Notes: generated from the letters alone by a model not told the origin. A DNA stretch of 64,000 bases from Shewanella decolorationis S12 (GCF_000485795.1 NZ_AXZL01000071.1:62001-126000), one strand, 5' to 3'; shown: positions 1 through 9,402, numbered from the stretch's first letter. Translations and numbers: made by a program.

Positions 1-679
1 TGAAGACCGTATTTTGCATGAAGATAATCATCTGATTGTATTGAATAAACCTGCGGGTATTGCGGTGCATGGTGGCAGTGGCGTCGATTATGGTGTGATT
101 GAAGCATTGCGTTCCTTACGTCCGCAACAAAAGTTTTTAGAACTGGTTCACCGTCTCGATAAAGACACCTCGGGCGTGTTACTGGTGGCGAAAAAACGCA
201 GCGCGCTTAAGCATATGCATGACCAATTGCGTTATAAAAAGATGCAGAAGGATTACTTAGCCTTAGTTAAAGGTGAGTGGTCGGCGCAAGATAAAGTGGT
301 TAAACAACCATTGTTAAAACTGACGCTTAAGTCGGGCGAACGTATCGTTCGAGTCAATGCCGAAGGTAAACCTTCTGAAACGCGTTTTAAAATTGTACAG
401 CGTTATCAAGGTTGTACGCTTGTGCAGGCGAGCCCTGTAACAGGCCGTACCCACCAAATTCGGGTGCATTGCCAATATATGGGACATCCCATCGCCTGTG
501 ATGAAAAATACAGCGAGCAGGCGTTTGATGACAGTATGCGCGCACAGGGGCTGACTCGACTGTTTTTACATGCGGCAGAGTTAATGTTTATTCATCCTGA
601 AAACGATGAAGTGATGCGAGTTTCTGCGCCGCTTGATGATAATTTGCAGCAACTGCTAAGCAAGTTAAAGCGCGCTTAG
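1..679 (+). CDS. rluC: 23S rRNA pseudouridine synthase C, 5' truncated by the window edge
   Basis: The reading frame is open from base 2, so the gene starts before the window; about 225 C-terminal residues are present. RluC isomerises uridines 955, 2504 and 2580 of 23S rRNA to pseudouridine. The RluA/RluC family catalytic motif HRLDKDTSG is visible with its Asp nucleophile, followed by the conserved PVTGRTHQIRVH segment and an RLFLHA motif. The alignment with E. coli RluC is nearly gap-free to the C-terminus. The N-terminal S4-like RNA-binding domain lies outside the window. The downstream HAD gene follows after 46 bases on the same strand and may be co-transcribed. Confidence 0.95.
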   Translation, partial: EDRILHEDNHLIVLNKPAGIAVHGGSGVDYGVIEALRSLRPQQKFLELVHRLDKDTSGVLLVAKKRSALKHMHDQLRYKKMQKDYLALVKGEWSAQDKVVKQPLLKLTLKSGERIVRVNAEGKPSETRFKIVQRYQGCTLVQASPVTGRTHQIRVHCQYMGHPIACDEKYSEQAFDDSMRAQGLTRLFLHAAELMFIHPENDEVMRVSAPLDDNLQQLLSKLKRA

Positions 680-725
680 CGTTTTTTCTGCACCAATTAC
701 CTACGGATAACCTGAGAGCATAAAA

Positions 726-1466
726 GTGTCAGTGAGCCATTCAACCCAACGAAAATATGATTTAGTGATTTTTGATTGGGATGGCACGTTAATGGATTCC
801 ATCGGCAAGATTATTGTTTGCATTGAGAATATGGCAAGGGCGCTGGCGTTGCCTGTGCCTTCAGAAGCGGATATCCGCAATGTGATTGGCTTGTCGATGA
901 CGCAGGCGTTACAGGTGTTATTTCCCGCAGGTTTGACTTCAGTGCCGCCGCGTATCGGATCTGCAAGCAGCGCAGCACAAGCGGGCGCAACTCAAGCGCT
1001 TGTGGGCACAGATGATTGCTATATGAAGATGCGCGCCGAGTTCAAGATGCAGTATTTGCACCTTGATACCACGCCAACGCCGATTTTTAACCAAGCCCCC
1101 CAATTACTCGAATCATTATCAACGGCTAGGTATCAACTTGCCGTCGCGACGGGGAAGGCGAGAGCTGGCTTAGTGCGCGTGTGGGAGCAATCCGGCTTAG
1201 GTCACTATTTTATTGCTTCTCGCTGCGCCGATGAGGCGCAGAGTAAACCCCATCCTGAAATGATCTTAAGTCTGCTGCAGGAGTTAGGCGTTCAGCCAGA
1301 ACGAGCCTTGATGGTCGGAGACTCTTTGTTGGATTTGACTATGGCGGCGAATGCAGGGATTGACGCTGTGGGTGTCACTTACGGCGCCCATAATGAAGCA
1401 ATGCTCCTGCAAGCCAATCCTATCGCCTTAATTGATTCCCCAGAAAAACTCTTGCTGCATTTATAG
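726..1466 (+). CDS. HAD-superfamily hydrolase, phosphoglycolate-phosphatase-like (subfamily IA)
   Basis: A 246-residue cytoplasmic HAD phosphatase with a GTG start. Motif I is FDWDGTLMDS with the nucleophile Asp17 and general acid Asp19; motif II is the ATGKAR segment; the motif III/IV region is SKPHPEM followed by VGDSLLDLTMAANAG, which carries the Mg2+-binding acids. The cap region holds an Ala/Gly/Ser-rich stretch (about residues 70-95) that is longer than usual. HAD-IA enzymes dephosphorylate small phosphorylated metabolites; the substrate cannot be read from the sequence. Sitting between rluC and maf, it is an addition compared with the E. coli order rluC-yceF-yceD. Confidence 0.85.
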   Translation: MSVSHSTQRKYDLVIFDWDGTLMDSIGKIIVCIENMARALALPVPSEADIRNVIGLSMTQALQVLFPAGLTSVPPRIGSASSAAQAGATQALVGTDDCYMKMRAEFKMQYLHLDTTPTPIFNQAPQLLESLSTARYQLAVATGKARAGLVRVWEQSGLGHYFIASRCADEAQSKPHPEMILSLLQELGVQPERALMVGDSLLDLTMAANAGIDAVGVTYGAHNEAMLLQANPIALIDSPEKLLLHL

Positions 1467-1554
1467 TGATTAACTCATTAGTGCAGATTAATGAGCACTA
1501 AAAACTTGTACCGTGAGTAATCCAAATGCTTTTTGAATCATTTGAGCAAGCGAT

Positions 1555-1582
1555 ATGGGCAAGTGTCATCTCGCTTGCCCAT
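1555..1582. other. Stem-loop between HAD gene and maf
   Basis: ATGGGCAAG (1555-1563) and CTTGCCCAT (1574-1582) are perfect inverted repeats around a 10-base loop. A second, mutually exclusive pairing, GCAAGCGA/TCGCTTGC, overlaps it. There is no T-run on either side, so a rho-independent terminator is not certain. It lies between two convergent genes and may stop or stabilise transcripts from either. Confidence 0.4.
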
Positions 1583-1626
1583 CTCGGGCTGCACTAGCGT
1601 CATGCCACCTTAATAACCGCTTCACG

Positions 1627-2214
1627 CTAGTCGGCTAAGACATCGATTCCTTGAGTGAGCAGCATTTCAGTTAACAGTATTAAGGGCAGCCCAATAAGGG
1701 TGTTAGGGTCTCGGCCTTCTAAGCGATTAAACAAGGCAATTCCGAAGCCTTCGCTCTTAAAGCTACCCGCACAATAAAAAGGTTGCTCTTTATCGACATA
1801 AGCGGCGATTTGCGCGGCAGTCAGGTGACGAAAATGCACGGTGAAAGGTTCGACCTGAGCTGTCACTTCTTCAGTCTTGGCATTATAGAGCGCAAGACCG
1901 GTATAAAAGGTGATTGCTTTGCCCGAGGCCTGGCTGAGCTGCTTGATCGCATTGTCTCGATTTAATGGTTTACCAATAATTTTGCCGTCAATCACGGCGA
2001 CTTGATCTGAGCCTATAATTAATCCCTGTGGAAAATGGCTCGCTCCTGCCTCGGCCTTGGCTTTGGCAAGCCTTAAGACTAAGTCTTGGGCGGACTCATT
2101 TGCCATGGGGCTTTCATCGATATCTGGATTGCAAGTCTCAAAGGCTAAGCCTAACTTTTGTAATAGTGCTTGTCGGTAAACAGAGGTGGAAGCGAGGATT
2201 AACTGGGGCGTCAT
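1627..2214 (-). CDS. yceF: Maf/YceF-type nucleoside triphosphate pyrophosphatase
   Basis: A 195-residue protein with the Maf N-terminal signature [17 protein letters not shown] and the IGSDQVAV segment that carries a conserved acidic residue. Maf proteins hydrolyse modified or non-canonical NTPs to the monophosphate and pyrophosphate; the YceF branch of E. coli prefers 7-methyl-GTP. The YceF assignment rests on its position next to yceD-rpmF-plsX-fab, as in E. coli, and on overall similarity. It is transcribed divergently from yceD with a 286-base gap between the two starts. Confidence 0.9.
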   Translation of the reverse strand: MTPQLILASTSVYRQALLQKLGLAFETCNPDIDESPMANESAQDLVLRLAKAKAEAGASHFPQGLIIGSDQVAVIDGKIIGKPLNRDNAIKQLSQASGKAITFYTGLALYNAKTEEVTAQVEPFTVHFRHLTAAQIAAYVDKEQPFYCAGSFKSEGFGIALFNRLEGRDPNTLIGLPLILLTEMLLTQGIDVLAD

Positions 2215-2462
2215 TGGTAAAAATCCATAAGAAAACCTGACTTATTGTCGCTAACCTGGCCGCTTGAATGCAAGCGAGTGGTGGCAGATTGCATGACTTT
2301 GGGACGGTAATCGGGGATTCTTACGATGAGTGCGGCTATTTTAGCCGGCTTACGCTTGTGCGCCGCCCCGTGCTTGGGTAAAATTTCGCTTCCGTTAATT
2401 TCAATGTTGGGGCTAGAGAATCACTTAAGTCGCAAACTGGGACTTAAGTTAGAAATTTTTCT

Positions 2463-2489
2463 TTGACTCTAGCGTTTTCAAACTATAAT
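2463..2489 (+). promoter_or_regulatory. Promoter of the yceD-rpmF-plsX-fab operon
   Basis: TTGACT (2463-2468) and a perfect TATAAT (2484-2489) are separated by 15 bases. The expected transcription start near 2496 leaves only about 5-8 bases before the yceD ATG at 2501, and no Shine-Dalgarno sequence is present. Confidence 0.6.
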
Positions 2490-2500
2490 ATGCGCGCCTT

Positions 2501-3025
2501 ATGCAAACAGTAAAGATACCGGTTTCAATTGATCCTTTTCGCGCCGCCTCGAGCCGTTCTACCTATGAGGGGATAGTGCCTGGGCAGCAATTGAGAAGAT
2601 TAAATGAGTTATGTGCCGGCGACTGTTCCGATGTGGCAGTGTCGATTGAATGTGGCGTAGATTTGCAGGGGATAGTCTACCTGAAAGGGAAGGCTGTGAC
2701 GGAGCTCACTCTGGTTTGTCAACGTTGCATGACGCTATTTACCACTGAGGTTACGGTCGAGTTTTGCTTCGGTCCATGCCGGACTAAGGCAGAAATCGAT
2801 GAGCTCCCGGATGCGTATGACCCAATTGAGTGCAATGAGATTGGCGAAGTACGTCTGCATCAATTGATCGAAGATGAATTGATAGTCGCTATGCCTATCA
2901 TCCCGATGCATGAAGAAACTGATTGCAACATCGGGTCAATGGACATAGTTGTAGGCGAGATCGAACCCGCTCAAGAGGAGCGTCCAAATCCGTTTGCAGT
3001 GTTAGAAAAACTGAAGAGCAAGTAA
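2501..3025 (+). CDS. yceD: YceD/DUF177 family protein linked to 23S rRNA accumulation
   Basis: A 174-residue protein that aligns with E. coli YceD from the first residue (MQTVKIPVSIDPF) to the last (NPFAVLEKLKSK). It contains the conserved LVCQRCMTLF motif of DUF177. The family is conserved upstream of rpmF in bacteria and plants and has been linked to 23S rRNA accumulation; its biochemical role is not settled. rpmF follows after 17 bases. The start is supported by homology, although the leader is almost absent and has no ribosome binding site. Confidence 0.92.
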   Translation: MQTVKIPVSIDPFRAASSRSTYEGIVPGQQLRRLNELCAGDCSDVAVSIECGVDLQGIVYLKGKAVTELTLVCQRCMTLFTTEVTVEFCFGPCRTKAEIDELPDAYDPIECNEIGEVRLHQLIEDELIVAMPIIPMHEETDCNIGSMDIVVGEIEPAQEERPNPFAVLEKLKSK

Positions 3026-3042
3026 TCTAGGAGACAGGGCCA

Positions 3043-3213
3043 ATGGCTGTACAACAGAATAAAAAATCTCGTTCTAAGCGCGGTATGCGCCGTTCACATG
3101 ACGCACTGAGCACTGCTCAGCTGTCTGTTGACGCTACCAGCGGTGAAGTCCATATGCGTCACAACGTGACTGCTGATGGTTTCTATCGCGGTAAAAAGGT
3201 AATCAACAAGTAA
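3043..3213 (+). CDS. rpmF: 50S ribosomal protein L32
   Basis: A 56-residue, Arg/Lys-rich protein beginning [20 protein letters not shown], the standard L32 start. It is a small structural protein of the large ribosomal subunit. A GGAGA ribosome binding site (about 3030-3034) precedes the ATG. The yceD-rpmF-plsX order is the one found across gammaproteobacteria, where rpmF and the fatty-acid genes are partly co-transcribed. The cysteine pair of zinc-binding L32 variants is absent, so this is the zinc-free form. Confidence 0.97.
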   Translation: MAVQQNKKSRSKRGMRRSHDALSTAQLSVDATSGEVHMRHNVTADGFYRGKKVINK

Positions 3214-3228
3214 TTTGTTGGTTTCCTA

Positions 3229-4257
3229 ATGACGAGTCTGACGCTCGCGTTAGATGCGATGGGTGGCGATCATGGCCCCCACGTCACGGTGCCTGCAGCC
3301 TTGCGGGCACTAAAATCTCACTCTTCCCTTAAAATCATTTTAGTCGGCGATAAGACTGAAATTGATGTCTATCTGCGTCAAGCAGAACAACCGTTACTCT
3401 CACGTATTGAAGTCATTCACACCGATGAAGTGGTGAGCATGTCCGATAGACCCGTGCACGCTTTACGTACCCGCAAAAATAGTTCGATGCGCTTATCGAT
3501 TGAATTGGTGCGTGACGGACGAGCTGCTGCGTGTGTGAGTGCTGGCAATACTGGTGCCTTGATGGCCATGGCCAAGGTGTTATTGAAGACCTTGCCCGGT
3601 GTAGACAGACCCGCGTTGGTCAGTTGTTTACCCTCGGTCACGCAAAAGCCAGTTTATTTATTGGACTTAGGTGCCAATATCTCCTGCGATTCAGAAACGC
3701 TTTTCCAATTTGCCGTGATGGGCTCTGTGTTGTGCGAGGCAGTGGATAAAAAATCCCGCCCTAAAGTTGCACTCCTTAATGTGGGCACAGAAGAAATCAA
3801 AGGCAACGATCAGGTTCAACAAGCGGCGCAAATACTACAAAACACCGATCAGATTAATTACACCGGCTTTATCGAAGGTGATGAAATCTATTCGGGCAAT
3901 GTGGATGTGATCGTTTGTGACGGTTTTGTGGGTAACATCACGCTCAAAACCTCTGAAGGCATTGCCAAGTTATTGGTTCATCAGTTAAAACGTGGCCTAA
4001 CCCAAGGTTTCTTCGTGCGTTTTTTGGCAAAACTCATCGCCCCACGCATTCAGGCGGTCCTCAGCCAGATGAACCCCGACCACTATAATGGTGCAAGTCT
4101 GATAGGATTGCGCGGCATAGTTGTAAAGAGCCATGGAAATGCGGATGAAACTGCCTATTTACAAGCAATTAGTTTGGCAGTGACTGAAGCGCAACGTCGA
4201 CTCCCCGAAATGATAAAAGATCGTTTGGAGTCGATTCTTTTAGATATAAATAACTGA
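3229..4257 (+). CDS. plsX: Phosphate acyltransferase PlsX
   Basis: 342 residues beginning [17 protein letters not shown], the PlsX signature. PlsX converts acyl-ACP and phosphate to acyl-phosphate, the donor used by PlsY to start phospholipid synthesis at the membrane. The [13 protein letters not shown] and [15 protein letters not shown] segments are typical. The gene starts 15 bases after rpmF and ends 9 bases before fabH, so it is part of one operon. No clear Shine-Dalgarno precedes the ATG, which suggests translational coupling. Confidence 0.97.
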   Translation: MTSLTLALDAMGGDHGPHVTVPAALRALKSHSSLKIILVGDKTEIDVYLRQAEQPLLSRIEVIHTDEVVSMSDRPVHALRTRKNSSMRLSIELVRDGRAAACVSAGNTGALMAMAKVLLKTLPGVDRPALVSCLPSVTQKPVYLLDLGANISCDSETLFQFAVMGSVLCEAVDKKSRPKVALLNVGTEEIKGNDQVQQAAQILQNTDQINYTGFIEGDEIYSGNVDVIVCDGFVGNITLKTSEGIAKLLVHQLKRGLTQGFFVRFLAKLIAPRIQAVLSQMNPDHYNGASLIGLRGIVVKSHGNADETAYLQAISLAVTEAQRRLPEMIKDRLESILLDINN

Positions 4258-4266
4258 TTCCTCCTT

Positions 4267-5226
4267 ATGCATACAAAAATTCTCGGAACTGGTAGTTATC
4301 TGCCAGTGCAGGTGCGTAGCAATCAAGATTTGGAAAAAATGGTGGAAACCAGTGACCAATGGATTGTTGAACGTACAGGTATTTCAGAGCGTCGCATCGC
4401 GGCGCAAGACGAAACTGTCTCAACTATGGGCTATCAGGCGGCATTAAGGGCGCTCGAGATGGCCGGCATAGAAGCATCAGAGTTAGATATGATCATTTGT
4501 GGCACCACAAGTGCGGCAAATGCGTTCCCTGCGGCGGCCTGCGAAATTCAAGCCATGCTCGGCGTACATACCATTCCAGCCTTTGATATTGCGGCGGCTT
4601 GTTCAGGTTTTGTGTATGCCTTATCCGTGGCGGACCAATTCGTTAAAAATGGTACCGCGAAAAAAGTCCTCGTGATTGGCGCTGACGTATTATCGCGTCT
4701 GTGTGAGCCAGAAGATCGCACTACTATTATCCTATTTGGTGATGGTGCAGGGGCGGCGGTTATCGGCGCTTCCGATGAGCCCGGGATTATTTCAACCCAT
4801 ATTTATGCCGATGGTCGTCAAGGTGACTTGCTTAAGTGCGCCTTCCCACCTCGTCAGGGGGAAACCTCTGAGGCGGTTGGCTTTATGACTATGAAAGGCA
4901 ATGACGTCTTTAAAGTGGCGGTGACTCAGTTATCCCATGTAGTCACTGAAACATTACGCCTGAATAATATCGACAAGTCGGAAATCGACTGGTTGGTTCC
5001 CCATCAGGCTAACTTCCGCATTATTAATGCCACGGCGAAAAAGCTAGACATGAGCTTAGATAAAGTGGTGTTAACCCTTGCCAAACACGGTAATACCTCG
5101 GCGGCGTCGGTACCGATTGCCTTAGACGAAGCCGTGCGTGATGGCCGGATCCAACGTGGTCAGCTATTGCTGCTCGAAGCCTTCGGTGCCGGTTTTGCGT
5201 GGGGCAGTGCGCTCGTCCGTTTTTAA
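4267..5226 (+). CDS. fabH: 3-oxoacyl-[ACP] synthase III (KAS III)
   Basis: 319 residues, colinear with E. coli FabH. It condenses acetyl-CoA with malonyl-ACP to begin fatty-acid synthesis. The catalytic triad is visible: Cys112 in AAACSGF, His246 in VPHQANFRI and Asn276 in KHGNTSAAS. There is a two-residue insertion relative to E. coli before the His. No strong ribosome binding site precedes the ATG; plsX ends 9 bases upstream. Confidence 0.97.
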   Translation: MHTKILGTGSYLPVQVRSNQDLEKMVETSDQWIVERTGISERRIAAQDETVSTMGYQAALRALEMAGIEASELDMIICGTTSAANAFPAAACEIQAMLGVHTIPAFDIAAACSGFVYALSVADQFVKNGTAKKVLVIGADVLSRLCEPEDRTTIILFGDGAGAAVIGASDEPGIISTHIYADGRQGDLLKCAFPPRQGETSEAVGFMTMKGNDVFKVAVTQLSHVVTETLRLNNIDKSEIDWLVPHQANFRIINATAKKLDMSLDKVVLTLAKHGNTSAASVPIALDEAVRDGRIQRGQLLLLEAFGAGFAWGSALVRF

Positions 5227-5256
5227 CCGTATCTGGATACGACTAAATTCCTAACT

Positions 5257-5290
5257 ATCGTTATCTTGGTTTGCTGTCCAAGATAACGAT
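5257..5290 (+). other. 13-bp perfect stem-loop between fabH and fabD
   Basis: ATCGTTATCTTGG (5257-5269) and CCAAGATAACGAT (5278-5290) form a perfect 13-bp stem with an 8-base loop. It sits inside the fab operon and is followed by TTTAG, not a long T-run, so it may be an mRNA processing or attenuation point and not a full terminator. Confidence 0.6.
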
Positions 5291-5330
5291 TTAGTGTTCA
5301 ATAAATTAAGTTCGCCATAGGTAATTTGAT

Positions 5331-6257
5331 ATGGAAAATGTAGCTTTTGTATTCCCAGGCCAAGGTTCACAGGCTCTAGGCATGTTAGCCGAGCTGGCTG
5401 GTGCGCAGCCAATTGTGGGACAAACCTTTGCCGAAGCGAGTGAGGTGTTAGGGTATGATCTGTGGGCATTAGTGCAAGATGGCCCCGTTGAAACCCTAAA
5501 TGAAACCGATAAAACCCAGCCTGCCTTATTAGCCGCAAGTGTGGCGATTTGGCGTGCCTATGTTGCTTCTGGTAAGGCCATGCCAGCGATGTTAGCGGGT
5601 CACAGCCTAGGTGAATATTCTGCATTAGTTTGTGCTGGTGTCATCGACTTTAAAGATGCGATCAAACTGGTTGAACTACGTGGTCAACTGATGCAGCAAG
5701 CCGTGCCAGCCGGTACTGGCGCCATGTACGCGATTATCGGTCTGGATAATGACGGTATTGCTAATGCGTGTATTGAAGCCGCCCATGGCGAAGTAGTGAG
5801 TCCAGTTAACTTCAATAGCCCAGGCCAAGTGGTTATCGCCGGTCAAAAAGACGCGGTTGAACGTGCCGCTGCGGCCTGTAAAGCGGCGGGCGCCAAAATG
5901 GCGGTAGCGTTGCCTGTCAGCGTGCCATCACACTGCGCATTAATGAAACCTGCCGCTGATAAATTAGCCCTTGCGTTAAACGATGTGCAGTTTAATGCGC
6001 CAAGCATCACTGTTATCAATAACGTAGATGTGGCATCGCCTACTGCGGTTGCCGACATAAAAGATGCGCTGGTTCGTCAACTGTATTGCCCAGTGCGCTG
6101 GAGCGAAACCGTTGAATTAATGGCCGAAAAAGGCATTACCCAGTTAGTTGAGTGTGGCCCAGGTAAAGTATTGACAGGCCTTGCGAAACGCATTAATAAA
6201 TCTCTTTCTGCCCAAGCAGTTAATGACGTTGCATCCCTTGCCGCGTTAACTGAATAA
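5331..6257 (+). CDS. fabD: Malonyl-CoA:ACP transacylase
   Basis: 308 residues. FabD moves malonyl from CoA to ACP to supply elongation. The N-terminal FVFPGQGSQ motif and the nucleophile elbow GHSLGE (Ser92) are visible, with the active-site His in VSVPSHCALM and the QLVECGPGKVLTGL segment near the C-terminus. fabG follows after 9 bases with a good AAGGAG site overlapping the fabD stop region, so the two are tightly coupled. Confidence 0.97.
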   Translation: MENVAFVFPGQGSQALGMLAELAGAQPIVGQTFAEASEVLGYDLWALVQDGPVETLNETDKTQPALLAASVAIWRAYVASGKAMPAMLAGHSLGEYSALVCAGVIDFKDAIKLVELRGQLMQQAVPAGTGAMYAIIGLDNDGIANACIEAAHGEVVSPVNFNSPGQVVIAGQKDAVERAAAACKAAGAKMAVALPVSVPSHCALMKPAADKLALALNDVQFNAPSITVINNVDVASPTAVADIKDALVRQLYCPVRWSETVELMAEKGITQLVECGPGKVLTGLAKRINKSLSAQAVNDVASLAALTE

Positions 6258-6266
6258 GGAGTTTGT

Positions 6267-7013
6267 ATGAGTATCAATCTGAGTTTAGCGGGCAAAGTTG
6301 CCTTAGTGACAGGCGCGAGTCGTGGTATTGGCCGCGCGATTGCCGAAACCTTAGTCGAAGCCGGTGCGATTGTGGTTGGAACTGCCACAAGTGAGAAGGG
6401 CGCCGCAGCAATTCAAGAATATCTGGGTGACAAAGGTTTTGGTTTAGTGCTTAATGTTACCGATAGTCAATCCGTCACCGATTTATTCGATTCGATCAAA
6501 GAAAAAGCGGGTGATGTTGATATTCTAGTCAACAACGCGGGTATCACCCGTGATAACTTGCTGATGCGAATGAAAGATGATGAATGGAACGATATCATCG
6601 ATACCAACCTGACATCATTATTCAGACTATCAAAACCTGTGATGCGTACCATGATGAAAAAGCGCTTCGGCCGGATCATCAATATCGGTTCAGTGGTAGG
6701 CACTATGGGCAATGCAGGTCAAGTTAACTACTCGGCAGCAAAAGCTGGTTTGATCGGATTTACAAAATCTCTTGCAAGAGAGGTTGCATCTCGTCAAATT
6801 ACAGTTAATGCTATCGCTCCTGGATTTATCCAGACCGATATGACTGATGAGCTGACCGAAGATCAGCAAAAAGCTATCATGTCTCAGGTTCCGATGGAAC
6901 GATTAGGGCAAGCGCAAGAAATTGCTAATGCCGTACTCTTCTTAGCGTCGGATTCTGCCGCTTATATCACAGGCGAGACCTTGCATGTGAATGGCGGAAT
7001 GTACATGGTTTAA
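6267..7013 (+). CDS. fabG: 3-oxoacyl-[ACP] reductase
   Basis: 248 residues of the short-chain dehydrogenase family. FabG reduces 3-ketoacyl-ACP with NADPH. The cofactor motif TGASRGIG is at residues 15-22, NNAG at 89-92, and the catalytic Ser142, Tyr155 and Lys159 lie in the INIGSVVG and YSAAKAG segments. The C-terminal GGMYMV ending is typical of FabG. It is the fourth fatty-acid gene of the operon. Confidence 0.97.
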   Translation: MSINLSLAGKVALVTGASRGIGRAIAETLVEAGAIVVGTATSEKGAAAIQEYLGDKGFGLVLNVTDSQSVTDLFDSIKEKAGDVDILVNNAGITRDNLLMRMKDDEWNDIIDTNLTSLFRLSKPVMRTMMKKRFGRIINIGSVVGTMGNAGQVNYSAAKAGLIGFTKSLAREVASRQITVNAIAPGFIQTDMTDELTEDQQKAIMSQVPMERLGQAQEIANAVLFLASDSAAYITGETLHVNGGMYMV

Positions 7014-7073
7014 GGGCGGATGGCAGGGATACTGTCGCAACTGAGTAGTGATCTGTATCAATTGGTCGCTAAA

Positions 7074-7094
7074 TTTCGTGGTTAGACCACGAAA
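7074..7094 (+). other. Stem-loop between fabG and acpP
   Basis: TTTCGTGGT (7074-7082) and ACCACGAAA (7086-7094) pair perfectly around TAG. No T-run follows. It could separate the fabG transcript from acpP, which is made in large excess in related bacteria and usually has its own promoter. Confidence 0.4.
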
Positions 7095-7176
7095 ACTAAG
7101 CTTGCATTGTCAGCCAAATCTAATAAACTACTCGCAATCTTACGCAAGTGCGTAATTTGAATAGGAAAGAAAACTA

Positions 7177-7410
7177 ATGAGCAACATCGAAGAACGTGTA
7201 AAGAAAATCATTGTAGAGCAACTGGGCGTTAAAGAAGAAGACGTTAAACCAGCGGCATCTTTCGTTGACGATCTGGGTGCAGATTCTCTGGACACTGTTG
7301 AGTTGGTTATGGCTCTGGAAGAAGAGTTTGATACCGAGATCCCTGATGAAGAAGCTGAAAAGATCACTACTGTTCAAGCAGCGATCGATTACGTTTCTAA
7401 GAATCAGTAA
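7177..7410 (+). CDS. acpP: Acyl carrier protein
   Basis: 77 residues, strongly acidic. The DSLD motif carries Ser37, the site of 4'-phosphopantetheine attachment. ACP holds the growing acyl chain for all Fab enzymes. A strong AGGAAAG ribosome binding site precedes the ATG. The sequence matches E. coli AcpP throughout its helices ([20 protein letters not shown]). A 163-base leader separates it from fabG, and a terminator follows directly. Confidence 0.98.
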   Translation: MSNIEERVKKIIVEQLGVKEEDVKPAASFVDDLGADSLDTVELVMALEEEFDTEIPDEEAEKITTVQAAIDYVSKNQ

Positions 7411-7425
7411 TTCTGAATTCTAGAG

Positions 7426-7455
7426 AACAGGCGGCAAATATGCCGCCTGTTTTTG
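7426..7455 (+). terminator. acpP terminator
   Basis: AACAGGCGGCA (7426-7436) and TGCCGCCTGTT (7441-7451) form an 11-bp stem with an AATA loop, followed by TTTTG. It separates acpP from fabF, so fabF probably relies on read-through or its own promoter. Confidence 0.85.
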
Positions 7456-7617
7456 TTTTAGCTCCGCCCAATTCTGCAATAGTGCCATTCAATCGTCTCT
7501 GGAAGCTGTGTTGCATTTGTCCATGAGATGCTCGCCGCAGATTGGCGAAGACTCTTTATGATAGAAACACCGTTATCTGTCATAACCTTATCTATTTAGC
7601 ATTAAAAGGTGACTGCC

Positions 7618-8856
7618 GTGTCTAAACGTCGTGTAGTGGTAACCGGTTTAGGGTTAGTAACTCCCGTGGGTAATACTGTCGATACTACTTGGAAGGCGCT
7701 GCTTTCGGGTAAGAGTGGTATTGCACCTATAACCAAATTTGATGCCAGCGAATTCACCACTCGTTTCAGTGGTTCTGTAAAAGATTTTGATGTTGAGCAG
7801 TACTTAACCAAGAAAGACGCCCGTAAAATGGACCTCTTTATTCAATATGGTATGGCTGCGGGCATCCAAGCTATCCAAGACTCGGGTCTGGATATGAGCA
7901 AAGTAAATCCTGGCCGCGTCGGTACCGCAATTGGTGCGGGCATGGGCGGCATGTGGTTAATCGAACAAAACCACAGCGCACTCTTAAGCGGTGGCCCCCG
8001 TAAGATTTCGCCTTTCTTCGTGCCAAGCACCATCATCAATATGATTGCTGGCCATTTATCGATTATGTACGGCATGACAGGCCCTAACTTTGCCGTCACG
8101 ACCGCTTGTACTACCGGTGTGCACAACATAGGTTTTGCGGCACGTACTATCGCCTATGGCGATGCCGACGTGATGGTTGCTGGTGGCGCCGAAGACGTCA
8201 CTTGTCCATTAGGCGTGGGTGGTTTTGGCGCAGCTAAAGCGCTGTCGACCCGTAACGATGACCCAACGGCAGCCAGCCGTCCATGGGATAAAGACCGTGA
8301 TGGTTTTGTCATCGGCGATGGCGCGGGTGTGATGGTGATGGAAGAATACGAGCACGCTAAGGCGCGCGGCGCGACCATTTATGGCGAACTCGTCGGCTTT
8401 GGTATGAGCGGTGATGCGTTCCATATGACATCGCCACCAAGCGATGGTGCGGGCGCTGCTGCGGCTATGGTCAATGCGGTGAATGATGCCAAGCTGCCAT
8501 TTGAAAAAATTGGTTATATCAATGCCCACGGCACTTCAACGCCTGCGGGCGATAAAGCCGAAGCGGCAGCAGTGAAATCTGTGTTTGGCGATCATGCCTA
8601 CAACCTGCTGGTCAGTTCGACTAAGTCTATGACGGGTCACTTGCTGGGCGCTGCGGGTGCAGTAGAAGCGATTTTCACCCTGCTTGCGCTGCGCGACCAA
8701 GCCGTACCACCGACCATCAACCTCGATAATCCAGACGAAGGCTGTGATTTAGACTTCGTTGCGCACACTGCTCGCGATGTGAAATTAGAGTACGCTCTAT
8801 GTAACTCCTTCGGATTTGGTGGCACTAACGGCTCATTGCTGTTTAAGAAAGTCTAA
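7618..8856 (+). CDS. fabF: 3-oxoacyl-[ACP] synthase II (KAS II)
   Basis: 412 residues from a GTG start, giving [12 protein letters not shown] as in E. coli FabF (413 residues). An in-frame GTG three codons upstream (7609) is less likely because the AAAAGG ribosome binding site would abut it, whereas it is spaced correctly for 7618. FabF elongates acyl-ACP, including C16:1 to C18:1. Cys164 lies in TTACTTGVH; the two catalytic His are in [11 protein letters not shown] and [12 protein letters not shown]. In E. coli pabC-mltG-tmk-holB follow fabF; here a terminator follows and that block is absent. Confidence 0.97.
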   Translation: MSKRRVVVTGLGLVTPVGNTVDTTWKALLSGKSGIAPITKFDASEFTTRFSGSVKDFDVEQYLTKKDARKMDLFIQYGMAAGIQAIQDSGLDMSKVNPGRVGTAIGAGMGGMWLIEQNHSALLSGGPRKISPFFVPSTIINMIAGHLSIMYGMTGPNFAVTTACTTGVHNIGFAARTIAYGDADVMVAGGAEDVTCPLGVGGFGAAKALSTRNDDPTAASRPWDKDRDGFVIGDGAGVMVMEEYEHAKARGATIYGELVGFGMSGDAFHMTSPPSDGAGAAAAMVNAVNDAKLPFEKIGYINAHGTSTPAGDKAEAAAVKSVFGDHAYNLLVSSTKSMTGHLLGAAGAVEAIFTLLALRDQAVPPTINLDNPDEGCDLDFVAHTARDVKLEYALCNSFGFGGTNGSLLFKKV

Positions 8857-8873
8857 ACTGCGGTTAGCTCGAT

Positions 8874-8901
8874 AAAAAATGCGCCTATTGGCGCATTTTT
8901 T
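8874..8901. terminator. fabF terminator
   Basis: AAAAAATGCGCC (8874-8885), loop TATT, GGCGCATTTTTT (8890-8901). It is a perfect A/T-flanked stem that works in either direction and ends the fatty-acid gene block. Confidence 0.92.
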
Positions 8902-9033
8902 ATGCCCGAATTGTGCCGAATATCACTTTCTAACGTGCTGATATCCAAATAGTTAACCTTTGTTCATCAAGCTTGTTTAATCCAGCTTGCCGCCGATAAT
9001 GACAGGCATATATCGCTTAAAAGGATGCTTGTC

Positions 9034-9402
9034 ATGTTAAACCCTCTGGTGATCCCGCTTGTGCCAATCGTTGGCGCCGTAACCGCAAATTTGACCGAAC
9101 TTATCCGTGGTGAATCCAAAGTTTGGCATCCCAATATGGATATCGGCATGAAGACCTTCACTTTTGCCATTGCCGCATATGTGCTGGTGTGGTTTGCGTT
9201 GTTGGTGACCGCCATCAGTGTCGGTGGCAGCAACCATATGTCATCGGGATTTGAAGTGATTGGGCTGTTTTTGGCGGGGTTGGGTATTTACACTTATGGC
9301 AAGGGCACTCGCTTTGTTAGCAGCCAATTGCAGTTGTGGTTATATCGTCTAGCGTTGCCGGGATTATTACTCTCCTGTGGGCTGATAAGTTACTTTGGCT
9401 AA
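9034..9402 (+). CDS. Small multi-pass membrane protein of unknown function
   Basis: 122 residues from the ATG at 9034; the AAAAGG site ending at 9024 is 9 bases away, whereas an upstream in-frame ATG at 9025 touches it. Three or four hydrophobic segments are visible: about residues 1-17, 38-62, 70-88 and 101-120. A hydrophilic loop with ELIRGESKVWHPNMD lies between the first two. I do not recognise the family. The gene stands alone between the fabF terminator and a thioesterase gene, so context gives no clue. Confidence 0.6.
   Translation: MLNPLVIPLVPIVGAVTANLTELIRGESKVWHPNMDIGMKTFTFAIAAYVLVWFALLVTAISVGGSNHMSSGFEVIGLFLAGLGIYTYGKGTRFVSSQLQLWLYRLALPGLLLSCGLISYFG

Noticed and set aside
1546..1582. 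Alternative pairings GCAAGCGA/TCGCTTGC and ATGGGCAAG/CTTGCCCAT as a riboswitch-like switch
   Set aside because: They lie in a 160-base gap between convergent genes, after both stop codons, where a leader switch makes no sense.
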